This document shows, piece after piece, positions 1-6,417 of a stretch of DNA of 6,652 nucleotides. The translations under genes and the position numbers were made by a program. The notes under the pieces are model-generated. The model was given only the letters and a program-made list of their open reading frames with translations, did no database searches and was not told the origin of the DNA. How positions within the stretch are numbered: position 1 is the first letter of the stretch; each line of letters starts with the position of its first letter. The DNA is taken from NCBI GenBank assembly GCA_046729975.1, contig JBKPHS010000019.1:1-6652 (forward strand), given 5' to 3'. Source of the stretch: JBKPHS01 sp046729975 (GTDB taxonomy: Bacteria; Actinomycetota; Thermoleophilia; Solirubrobacterales; Thermoleophilaceae).

Positions 1-30
1 TAGGATCGCGCCATCGATGGCTCCGGGCAC

Positions 31-201
31 ATGATCGAACCGCGGCTGCGCAGCATCGCGCTCCTCATCGCGTTCGCCTTCGCCCTGCTCGCCCTTGTCT
101 GCCTGGCGAGCCTCGTCGACGCCCTGCGCCTGCATCCGACCGCGGGCGAGGCGCTCGTCGACGACCCCGGTTCGCGGCGACCGGCGCCCGCTACGCGCTA
201 G
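31..201 (+). CDS. Small single-pass membrane protein, hypothetical
   Basis: A 56-codon frame runs from ATG at 31 to TAG at 199-201. An in-frame TAG at 1-3 and the lack of any other start codon between fix ATG 31 as the only possible start. Residues about 8-31 form one hydrophobic stretch rich in Ala, Leu, Ile and Phe (IALLIAFAFALLALVCLASL), preceded by a short basic segment (EPRLR) and followed by a polar, Arg/Pro-rich tail. This suggests one transmembrane helix or an uncleaved signal anchor, with the Arg-containing N-terminus probably inside. Nearly all codons end in G or C, as in real genes of this window. There is no strong Shine-Dalgarno, only a weak purine stretch before the start. The gene ends tail to tail with the methyltransferase gene, overlapping its stop by 11 nt. 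I recognise no family; a chance frame in GC-rich DNA is the alternative. Confidence 0.55.
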   Translation: MIEPRLRSIALLIAFAFALLALVCLASLVDALRLHPTAGEALVDDPGSRRPAPATR

Positions 202-958
202 TCGCGCGCCCGCGTGCCGCCCACACGTGGGCCGATACGACGAACGGTGGGTCAGGGTGCATCTGCCTGCAGAGATCGCGCAGCTGCGCTTGCTTCTCCG
301 GGTCGAGGCGCGCCACGAGCGCGCCGGCCGGGCCGACGCCGAACGTGAACGGCTCCCACCACTCGTCGAAGGTCGGGTGCTCGACGTCGACCACGAGGTC
401 GCCCTCCTCGACGTCGGCCAGCCCCGCTGCCTCGAACAGCTCGACGAGGTGCCCCTGGCGGGCGCCGGCGAGCCGCGACTCGTCGTCGACTTCGGGGTCG
501 AGCTCGCGCGCGGCGTCCCAGAACACGCTCAGCGGACCTCTTCCGCCGGCGTGGTCCCACACGCACGCCGCCACGACGCCGCCCGCGCTCGTCACCCGCG
601 CCATCTCGCGAAGCCCCGCAACCGGATCCGCCATGAAATGCACGACGAGCTGCGCCAGCGCCGCGTCGAACTCGTCGTCGGCGAACGGCAGCTCCTCCGC
701 GGGCGCCCGCCGCACCTCGACGCCCGGATGGCGCTCCCGAGCCGCAGCCACGAAGCTCTCCGAGGGGTCGACCGCCGACACGGCGTCCGCCCCCGACCGC
801 GAGACGAGCTCGAGCGTCAGAGCCCCGGGCCCACAGCCGACGTCCACCACCCGCTGACCCGCCGCCACGCCCGCGAAGTCGGCGAACGCCGGCGCCAGCG
901 GCACCGAGTAGCGCCCCATGAACCGGTCGTACTTCTCGGCGCCCACGGCGAAGCTCAC
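191..958 (-). CDS. Class I SAM-dependent methyltransferase, small-molecule type
   Basis: The product is 255 residues when started at GTG 958. It carries the Rossmann methyltransferase signatures in order: motif I VVDVGCGPGAL (37-47), which binds S-adenosylmethionine; an acidic ribose-binding residue D64 in AVDPS; a motif near residues 88-112 (EELPFADDEFD followed by VVHFMADP); and REMARVTSAGG (118-128), the loop before strand 5. The start of the protein, EKYDRFMGRYS, is a common N-terminus of this soluble Methyltransf_11/UbiE-like group. The C-terminal half is a variable, acidic substrate cap with several Trp residues (DEWWEPF at 198-204). The substrate cannot be told from sequence. The frame stays open far upstream, but that extension is antisense or out-of-frame to other genes. 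GTG 958 was chosen because the family-like N-terminus begins just after it and AGGG lies 8 nt before it; GTG 946 is the alternative. It is transcribed divergently from the small secreted-protein gene. Confidence 0.85.
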   Translation of the reverse strand: MSFAVGAEKYDRFMGRYSVPLAPAFADFAGVAAGQRVVDVGCGPGALTLELVSRSGADAVSAVDPSESFVAAARERHPGVEVRRAPAEELPFADDEFDAALAQLVVHFMADPVAGLREMARVTSAGGVVAACVWDHAGGRGPLSVFWDAARELDPEVDDESRLAGARQGHLVELFEAAGLADVEEGDLVVDVEHPTFDEWWEPFTFGVGPAGALVARLDPEKQAQLRDLCRQMHPDPPFVVSAHVWAARGRATSA

Positions 959-1005
959 GGGCGAGACCCTAGTAGTGTCGGCCAAACTCCGAGGGGGCGA
1001 ACAGG
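959..1005. promoter_or_regulatory. Compact divergent promoter region
   Basis: Only 47 nt separate the methyltransferase GTG (958, minus) from the secreted-protein ATG (1006, plus), so both promoters must lie here or reach into the neighbouring genes. On the minus strand TAGGGT (971-966) fits a TAnnnT -10 box and ends 7 nt before the GTG. That spacing would suit a leaderless transcript, but the same bases include an AGGG that could act as a Shine-Dalgarno. On the plus strand TAGTGT (973-978) also fits TAnnnT. It would give a leader of about 20 nt containing the strong Shine-Dalgarno GAGGGGG (991-997), 8 nt before the ATG. I find no convincing -35 box for either, so the promoter calls are tentative; the plus-strand ribosome binding site is clear. 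Confidence 0.35.
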
Positions 1006-1324
1006 ATGTTGCGATTCCGATCGCTTTGCTGCTGCGCAGTGCTTGCCGTCTTGATGCTCGCCGGCGCTCCGATCGGGCAAGAAGATCCTCACGTCTGAAG
1101 AGGCCGCCACAGCGAAGAAGATCGCCAAGAGCACCTTCAAGCTGTCGAAGTACTACTGCGACCAGTGGCTCGACTCGTTCGGCCGGCGGCGCTTCGGCAC
1201 CGAGCTCGCCGTCTTCTCCTGGTGGCGCATCTACGACATCTTCCCGACCACCAGCGATACCGGAAGGGCGTACTCGACGTGCAGGGGCCTGTTGTACTGG
1301 CCGATCCTGCTGTACGGGCCATGA
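1006..1324 (+). pseudogene. Small secreted protein, frame broken by one base
   Basis: ATG 1006 has a strong Shine-Dalgarno (GAGGGGG, 8 nt upstream) and opens a classic signal peptide: MLRFRS, then a hydrophobic core CCCAVLAVLMLAGA. This frame stops at TGA 1096-1098 after 30 residues. The next frame is open from 1055 to TGA 1322-1324 with strongly GC-ending codons and a protein-like sequence: ILTSEEAATAKKIAKS, then LSKYYCDQWLDSFG, FSWWRIYDIF and GLLYWPILLYGP at the end. It has no ATG, GTG or TTG start of its own before that sequence begins. Removing one G from the GGG at 1075-1077 joins the two parts as AGAPIGKKILTSEE, giving a 105-residue exported protein with cysteines at the mature-chain YYC and STC positions. 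I recognise no family. The break could be a real disabling mutation, a sequencing error, or much less likely programmed frameshifting. The gene converges on pnkp, 14 nt away. Confidence 0.6.
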
Positions 1325-1338
1325 CCGACTGCGTGTAG

Positions 1339-3888
1339 TCAGAGCCGCGGGTCGACGGGCTCGCTCTCGAGCGCGAGGACCCCGAACACGCACTCGTGCA
1401 CGCGGTACAGCGGCTCGCGGCGGACGAACCGCTCGAGCGCCTCGACGCCCAGCCCGAACTCCCGGATCGCCAGCGATCGCTTGCGGCCGAGGCTGCGCGA
1501 GCGAAGGCGGTCGATCTGGCTCTCGTCGACGTACTCGGGCCCGTAGATGATCCTGAGGTACTCGCGGCCCCGGCACTTGATGCCCGGCTGGACAAGGCCC
1601 TTGCGGCCACGAGCCACGAAGCTCGCCGGCTTGACGACCATCCCCTCTCCCCCGTCGCTGGTGAGCTGCTCCCACCACGCGGCGGCCGCCGCCTGGCTCT
1701 CGGCGTCGGTCACGTCGACCATGCGTCGCTCGGTGCGCTTGAACCACTCGGGATCGGCGGCGACGAGCTGGTCGCAACGGTCCATGTGCCACGCGTGCTC
1801 GCGGTCCACGAAGACCCCGGTCTCCGCCGCGAGCACGTGGAACGGCGCCAGGCGCAGATCGCCGACGCCGTTCACGGGCCAGACGTAGCGGCGGTAGGCG
1901 TCGACATAGCGGTCGACGTGCTCGGCCCGGCGGCGCTGCGACTCGATCAGCTCGGCGACGTCCAAGCCCCGCCCGGCAGCGCGCTCGAGCGTGTCGACCG
2001 TCGCGGTGAGCGCAGCCCGTGCCGCAGCACCCACCGCCGCGTACTGGCGCTGGATCAGCTCGGCCGCCTTCGCAGACCACGGCAGCAGCTCGCAGTCGAG
2101 CACGAGCCAGCTCGTTCCCAGCTCGTCCCACATCCCCGCCGACTCGACCGCGCCCCGAACGCGGCTGAGCGCCGCCTCGGTGTCGACGGAGGCATCGAGG
2201 AACGGCCTCCCCGTGCGGGTGTAGATCGCGCCCGTCTCGCCCGACTCGACGCCGAAGCGGTCACGCGCCGTCCCGGCATCGCGGCACACGACGACCACGG
2301 CACGCGATCCCATGTGCTTCTCCTCGCAGATGACGTGCGGCACGCCCACGGATCGGTACTCGGAGAACGCCTCGTCGGGATGCTCGAGGAGATCCGGCCG
2401 CTGTGACGTCGCGGTCGGCGCCATCGTCGGGGGCAGGTAGACGAGCCACCGCGGGTCGGTGGCGAAGCGGCTCATCACCTCGAGCGCTGCGGCGGCGTTC
2501 TCCTCGCGAACGGTGACGGTCCGAGCGAGCCGGGTCTGCACGATGCGCTTGCCAGCGACGTCGTCGACGTCGAGCAGGAACGCGGGACGGTCGGCGTCGG
2601 CCGCCGGCCCGGCATCCTCCGGCGCGAGGAACGGCTTGGCGGGCTCGTAGTACGTCCGGCTCGCCGGCACCGAGACGAGCTCGCGCTCCGGCCAGCGCAG
2701 CGCGGTCAGGCTTCCGCCGAACACGCAACCGGTGTCGATGTTGATGGTGTTGTTGAGCCACTCGGGCTCGGCCACGGGAGTGTGCCCGTACACGACCGCT
2801 GCCTTGCCGCGGTAGTCGGCCGCCCACTGCAATCGCACCGGGAGCCCGAACTCGTCGGTCTCGCCGGTCGTCTCGCCGAACAGGGCGAAGTCGCGGACCC
2901 GCCCGGAGGAGCGCCCCTGATAGGCCTCCTTCATCCCCGCGTGTGCGACGACGAGCCTGCCGTCGTCCAGGACGACGTGGCTGATGAGCTTGTCGAGGAA
3001 GTCGCCGGCCGAGTCACGGAGCTCATCGGTCTCGGCGTCGAGCTGCTCGAGGGTCTCGGCGAGCCCGTGCGTGATCCGGACGTTGCGCCCCTTCAGCTTG
3101 CGCACGAGCTTGACGTCGTGGTTGCCCGGCAGGCAGATCGCGCTGCCGGCCTGCGCCATCGACATGACGAGCCTCAGCACGCTCGGCGTGGCCGGTCCGC
3201 GATCGCCGTAGTCGCCCACGAAGACCGCCGTGCGGCCGGCCGGCGGCGTGACCGTGACGCCGTCGTCGTCGACCCGATACCCGAGCTCGCGCAGGAGCTG
3301 ACACAGCTCGTCGTAGCAGCCGTGGACGTCGCCGATGACGTCGAACGGGCCGTGCTCGGACCGGCGATCCGTCCACAGCGGCGATCGCCGAACCTCGGCG
3401 GCGTCGACCTCCTCGGGCGTGCGCAGCACCCACACGCGTCGGAACCCCTCGCGCTGGAGTCCCTTCAGCGAGCGGCGCAGCTGAGAGCGCTGTTGGCGCA
3501 CCACGTGCGGGCCGAAGTCGCGATCGGGCCGTGCTCGGTTGCGCTCCTGGCAGACCTCCTCCGGCGTGTCGAGCACGATCGCGACCGGGAAGAGGTCGTG
3601 CTGCTTTGCGAGCTCGACGAGCGGCTTGCGCGCCTCGGGCTGGACGTTCGTGGCGTCGACGACCGTGAACCGCGGTTGGGCCAGGCGCCTGCCCGCGATG
3701 AAGTGCAGGACCGCGAACGCGTCGCTCGTCGCGCTCTGGTCGTTCTCGTCGTCGGCGACGAGCCCGCGGCAGAAGTCCGACGAGACGATCTCGGTCGGCG
3801 CGAACTGCCTGCGCGCGAACGAGCTCTTGCCCGAGCCCGACGCGCCGATGAGCACGACGAGGCTCGGATCGGGGAGGTCGATCCTCAT
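1339..3888 (-). CDS. pnkp: Pnkp: RNA kinase-phosphatase-ligase repair enzyme
   Basis: This 849-residue protein has the full three-domain layout of bacterial Pnkp (the Clostridium thermocellum enzyme is about 870). The N-terminal 5'-OH polynucleotide kinase has P-loop GASGSGKSS (15-23, K21 S22), SSDFCR (D38, R41) and the lid arginines R116, R120 and R123. The central 2',3'-phosphatase of the calcineurin type has GDVHG (D187, H189), GDYGDRGP (D226, R230), GNHD (N256, H257), HAG (H316), GHT (H369) and D385. The C-terminal nucleotidyltransferase ligase has EEKHMGSR with the nucleotide-accepting K524, LVLDCELL (595-602), DGGEGMVVK (745-753) and PGIKCRGREYLRIIYG (768-783). In known systems it heals 5'-OH and 2',3'-cyclic phosphate ends left by ribotoxins and seals them, with the ligase active only in complex with Hen1. 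The ATG (3888) overlaps the hen1 stop as ATGA, has no Shine-Dalgarno and is probably translationally coupled. The start gives kinase numbering identical to the characterised enzyme. Confidence 0.97.
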   Translation of the reverse strand: MRIDLPDPSLVVLIGASGSGKSSFARRQFAPTEIVSSDFCRGLVADDENDQSATSDAFAVLHFIAGRRLAQPRFTVVDATNVQPEARKPLVELAKQHDLFPVAIVLDTPEEVCQERNRARPDRDFGPHVVRQQRSQLRRSLKGLQREGFRRVWVLRTPEEVDAAEVRRSPLWTDRRSEHGPFDVIGDVHGCYDELCQLLRELGYRVDDDGVTVTPPAGRTAVFVGDYGDRGPATPSVLRLVMSMAQAGSAICLPGNHDVKLVRKLKGRNVRITHGLAETLEQLDAETDELRDSAGDFLDKLISHVVLDDGRLVVAHAGMKEAYQGRSSGRVRDFALFGETTGETDEFGLPVRLQWAADYRGKAAVVYGHTPVAEPEWLNNTINIDTGCVFGGSLTALRWPERELVSVPASRTYYEPAKPFLAPEDAGPAADADRPAFLLDVDDVAGKRIVQTRLARTVTVREENAAAALEVMSRFATDPRWLVYLPPTMAPTATSQRPDLLEHPDEAFSEYRSVGVPHVICEEKHMGSRAVVVVCRDAGTARDRFGVESGETGAIYTRTGRPFLDASVDTEAALSRVRGAVESAGMWDELGTSWLVLDCELLPWSAKAAELIQRQYAAVGAAARAALTATVDTLERAAGRGLDVAELIESQRRRAEHVDRYVDAYRRYVWPVNGVGDLRLAPFHVLAAETGVFVDREHAWHMDRCDQLVAADPEWFKRTERRMVDVTDAESQAAAAAWWEQLTSDGGEGMVVKPASFVARGRKGLVQPGIKCRGREYLRIIYGPEYVDESQIDRLRSRSLGRKRSLAIREFGLGVEALERFVRREPLYRVHECVFGVLALESEPVDPRL

Positions 3889-5267
3889 CGGCTGAAGACC
3901 GCCATCTGCGTCGGGGCGCCGACCGCGACGTCCTCGGGTCCGATCGGGAGATAGCGGACGGCGTAGCCGCGCCGGTCGGCGACGTCAGACGCCCACGCCG
4001 CGAACTCCGCGCGGGTCCACTCGAAGCGGTGGTCCGGGTGGCGGAACTGGCCGGCCGGCAGCGTCTCCCAGCGCGCGTTGTACTCGGCGTTGGGCGTGGT
4101 GACGACGACCGTCGTGGGTCGCGCCGAGCCGAACACGTTCTGCTCGGCCGCGGCCAGGCGCGGGGGATCGAGGTGCTCGATGACCTCGACGAGGGCGGCC
4201 GCGTCGAAGCCGACGAGCCGCTTGTCGCGATAGGTCAGCGGGCTGTGCAGCAACGTCACGCGCTCACGCTGGGCGTCGTGCATGCCGTCGAGCCTCAGCC
4301 GCCGCGCCGCGCGCTCGAGCGCGCGGACGGAGACGTCGGCGCCGACGATCCGCTCGTAGTCGCCGCGCACCAGCCGCTCGAGCAGCGCGCCGGCTCCACA
4401 TCCGAGGTCGAGGACGCGGCGAGCGCCCGATGCCTTGAGGACCGCTTCCACGGCGCCCAGGCGCTGGTCGCGCAGCGAGATGCGCTCCTCGAGCTGCTCT
4501 TCGCGCGCGGGCTCATCCGCGTCCTCGGTGGGCGGCGCGGACTCGTCGAGCTGGGCGAGAGCGGGGTAGTACAGGCGAGCCTGGTTCTTGAGATAGCGGC
4601 GAACGATCAGATCGCGCTCGGGATGCGCGGCGAGCCACCCGTCGCCACGGCGCATGAGCTTCTCGATCTCGGCCTCGTCGACCCAGTAGTGCTTGTCGTC
4701 GTCGAGGACGGGCAGCAGGACGTAGAGGTGGTTGAGCAGCTCCGCGAGGCGGCGGGTGGCGATCAGGCGAAGGCCGACGTGCCGGCCCTCGCCCCAGTCC
4801 GGGAACTCGGGGTCCAGCGCGATCGGCGTGACGTCGATGTCGTAGCCGAGCGGCTCGAAGAGACGTCGCACCAACCCTTCGCCGCCGCGCGCGGGCACCG
4901 CGGGCAGCCATGCTTCGAGCGGGATCGGCGAGGCCGCGAGCTCCTCGTGACCCTTGCACGTGCCGGCCATCGCGCTCTTGAGCACGCTCACGAGTGCGAC
5001 CGACAGGAACGAGGACGCGACGAACGGCCGGTCGTTCACGTACTCCGCCAGCGCGAAGCTCCCGACCCCACGCCCGCGGCGCACCAGCGCCACCGGGTCG
5101 ATGTCGAGCAGCAGCGCGGCGGTGCACCGATCCTCGCTCGCCTCGGGATAGAACACGCGCGCTTCGCCGAACGGCAACGGGAACGACTGCACGCGCTCCG
5201 GGTGCTTGTGGAGCAGATAGCCGAGATCCGTGGCTGGGCGATGAGTCGTCGTGACCGTGAGCAGCAC
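3885..5267 (-). CDS. hen1: Hen1: RNA 3'-terminal ribose 2'-O-methyltransferase
   Basis: This 460-residue protein is a full-length bacterial Hen1. Residues 1 to about 240 are the Hen1 N-terminal domain, recognisable from TTTHRPATDLGYLLHKHPER (6-25), SSFLSVAL (85-92) and AGTCKG (101-106); in known systems this domain binds Pnkp and activates its ligase. An acidic linker (about 241-262) leads to the methyltransferase domain. There motif I is VLDLGCGAGAL (285-295), followed by the manganese-binding EVIEH (E361, E364, H365), TTPNAEYN (390-397) and the fourth metal ligand H413 in RHPDHRFEW. The enzyme transfers a methyl group from S-adenosylmethionine to the 2'-OH at the 3' end of cleaved RNA before sealing, protecting the repaired junction. 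The start is GTG 5267, because the conserved N-terminus begins there; the upstream sequence has no good Shine-Dalgarno. It lies 17 nt after the enolase-like gene and overlaps pnkp by 4 nt, so all three are probably co-transcribed. Confidence 0.97.
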   Translation of the reverse strand: MLLTVTTTHRPATDLGYLLHKHPERVQSFPLPFGEARVFYPEASEDRCTAALLLDIDPVALVRRGRGVGSFALAEYVNDRPFVASSFLSVALVSVLKSAMAGTCKGHEELAASPIPLEAWLPAVPARGGEGLVRRLFEPLGYDIDVTPIALDPEFPDWGEGRHVGLRLIATRRLAELLNHLYVLLPVLDDDKHYWVDEAEIEKLMRRGDGWLAAHPERDLIVRRYLKNQARLYYPALAQLDESAPPTEDADEPAREEQLEERISLRDQRLGAVEAVLKASGARRVLDLGCGAGALLERLVRGDYERIVGADVSVRALERAARRLRLDGMHDAQRERVTLLHSPLTYRDKRLVGFDAAALVEVIEHLDPPRLAAAEQNVFGSARPTTVVVTTPNAEYNARWETLPAGQFRHPDHRFEWTRAEFAAWASDVADRRGYAVRYLPIGPEDVAVGAPTQMAVFSR

Positions 5268-5284
5268 TCGTCACACGAGGCTAC

Positions 5285-6370
5285 CTACGTCGCCCAGCGG
5301 AAGCCGGCGGCCTCGGGCCGTGGCGCGAGCGGGCTGGCCGGCAGCTCGCCCGACGGGTCGTCCTCGTTGTATGCGCTGGGCGCGACGTCGTTCGGCGCGT
5401 CGGGGTGAAACAGCGCGGCGAGCAACTCGATCTGCCCACGGCCGACGCCGAGCTCGCCCATGCCACCGCCGTACATCGGCCGCTGCTCGCGCGTGCAGCG
5501 GGCGTAGACGTCGAACAGCCCGCGCAGCCCACCGATGCGCGACGGCTTGACGTTGACGACGCAGGCGGAGAGCGGCGTTGCGCCGATGTCCTCGGGGCCG
5601 CGGATGGGCGCGTCGTAGGACACGCGGTCGAGGTGGTCGCCGAGCCGCTGGGCGATCCCGGGCAGTCCGTGCGGATCCTCCAGGTAGGCGTCCGGGAAGG
5701 CGGCGAGCACGTGGTCGTAGACGGCGAACAGCGCCTCCTCGTCCTCGACCTCGAGGCCGTACTGGCCCTTGAAGTCGATCGTGTCGACCGCCGCGGTGGC
5801 CGCGACCTCGTCGACGAGGGCCGGCGCCCAGGTGGCCTGCGCGTCGAGCTTGAAACGCACTCCGGGCGAGCGGGCGATCCGCCGGCGCAGGTGCTCGAAG
5901 GATGGCTGCTCGCCCAGGCCGAGCGAGTTGACGAAGCGCACCGGCCGCGGCTCGAGCCCGAGCACGTCGTGCAGGGCCCGGCCGGCCTGGCGCAGTGCGA
6001 GGTCCAGCGCCGCCGACTCGAACGCCCAGTTGCGCATGCGCCGGGCCAGCTCCCACTCCGGCGGCTGCGGCCACAGCTCGAGCGTGGCGAGGTGGTCGCA
6101 GAAGCTCGCGACCGTCCACTCGCCTTCCAGCGGCAGCGCGAGGCGGGTCTCGTGCAGCGAGCTGCCGTTCTCGACGTGAACGGAGACGTCCTCGCCGAGC
6201 CCGTCGGTGCCGGCGCCGACGAGGCGCACGTGCGTCGTCACGCGTTGGAACTCGTGGACGAGGACGGCGTGCAGCCGGTCGTACTTGCAGGCCTCGATGA
6301 CGAGCGGAAGCTCGGCGACCCGCAGCCACAGCGAATCCATCGAGGCGCCCATCCGGTCACGGGAGGTCAT
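5285..6370 (-). CDS. Enolase-superfamily protein, substrate unknown
   Basis: The 361-residue product looks like a cytoplasmic TIM-barrel enzyme of the enolase superfamily, which abstracts a proton next to a carboxylate using a metal. Residues about 12-130 fit the capping domain (GLGEDVSV at 57-64). The barrel shows, in order, RFKLDA (K174, D176), TIDFKGQYG (D199), YLEDPHG (E231), SYDAP (D253) and NVKPSRIGGL (K275). D199, E231 and D253 match the usual metal triad and K275 the barrel lysine, so it is probably active. The second-strand KxD instead of KxK, and IDxxG instead of DxN, depart from the muconate-cycloisomerase pattern and recall methylaspartate ammonia-lyase. That comparison is from memory and weak. 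It leads the hen1-pnkp unit by 17 nt, but no known link to RNA repair explains this. The start is uncertain: ATG 6370, 6352 and 6340 are all in frame, none has a strong ribosome binding site, and the domain itself begins just after 6340. Confidence 0.8.
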   Translation of the reverse strand: MTSRDRMGASMDSLWLRVAELPLVIEACKYDRLHAVLVHEFQRVTTHVRLVGAGTDGLGEDVSVHVENGSSLHETRLALPLEGEWTVASFCDHLATLELWPQPPEWELARRMRNWAFESAALDLALRQAGRALHDVLGLEPRPVRFVNSLGLGEQPSFEHLRRRIARSPGVRFKLDAQATWAPALVDEVAATAAVDTIDFKGQYGLEVEDEEALFAVYDHVLAAFPDAYLEDPHGLPGIAQRLGDHLDRVSYDAPIRGPEDIGATPLSACVVNVKPSRIGGLRGLFDVYARCTREQRPMYGGGMGELGVGRGQIELLAALFHPDAPNDVAPSAYNEDDPSGELPASPLAPRPEAAGFRWAT

Positions 6371-6417
6371 GACCGGCTCAGACCGCCGGCGCCGCGAGAA
6401 CTCATCGGTGCGCGTAG
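6371..6417 (-). promoter_or_regulatory. ssrA to enolase-like gene gap with short hairpin
   Basis: This 47-nt gap separates the tmRNA 3' end from the first possible start of the enolase-like gene, both on the minus strand. It holds a short inverted repeat, CCGGC (6373-6377) and GCCGG (6385-6389), around a 7-nt loop. There is no T-run after it on the minus strand, so it is a weak terminator candidate at best, and it lies close enough to the ATG to affect ribosome access. I see no -10/-35 pair here. The downstream genes therefore either depend on read-through from ssrA, use a promoter inside ssrA, or have a promoter I cannot recognise. Confidence 0.3.

Noticed and set aside
95..1054. 319-residue open plus-strand frame at the left
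   Set aside because: Antisense to the methyltransferase over nearly its whole length, with an Arg/Ala-rich, motif-free product.
1342..1362. Inverted repeat GAGCC/GGCTC at the end of pnkp as a terminator
   Set aside because: The stem is only 5 bp with an 11-nt loop and no T-run on either strand, and it lies inside coding sequence. Such repeats arise by chance at this GC content.
959..2131. Upstream extension of the methyltransferase frame to 2131
   Set aside because: Residues before about 958 are antisense to the secreted-protein gene or out-of-frame within pnkp, and the family-type N-terminus starts just after 958.
1396..2406. 336-residue open frame on the plus strand opposite the Pnkp ligase domain
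   Set aside because: Antisense shadow, rich in Arg, Asp, Leu and Val, with no domain signature.
2782..3954. 390-residue open frame on the plus strand opposite pnkp
   Set aside because: Antisense shadow of the Pnkp kinase and phosphatase domains, with no recognisable motif.
4029..5408. 459-residue open frame on the plus strand opposite hen1
   Set aside because: It is an exact antisense shadow of hen1, a confidently identified conserved gene. Its product is low-complexity, rich in Arg, Glu and Val, with no domain pattern, as expected opposite a GC-ending gene.
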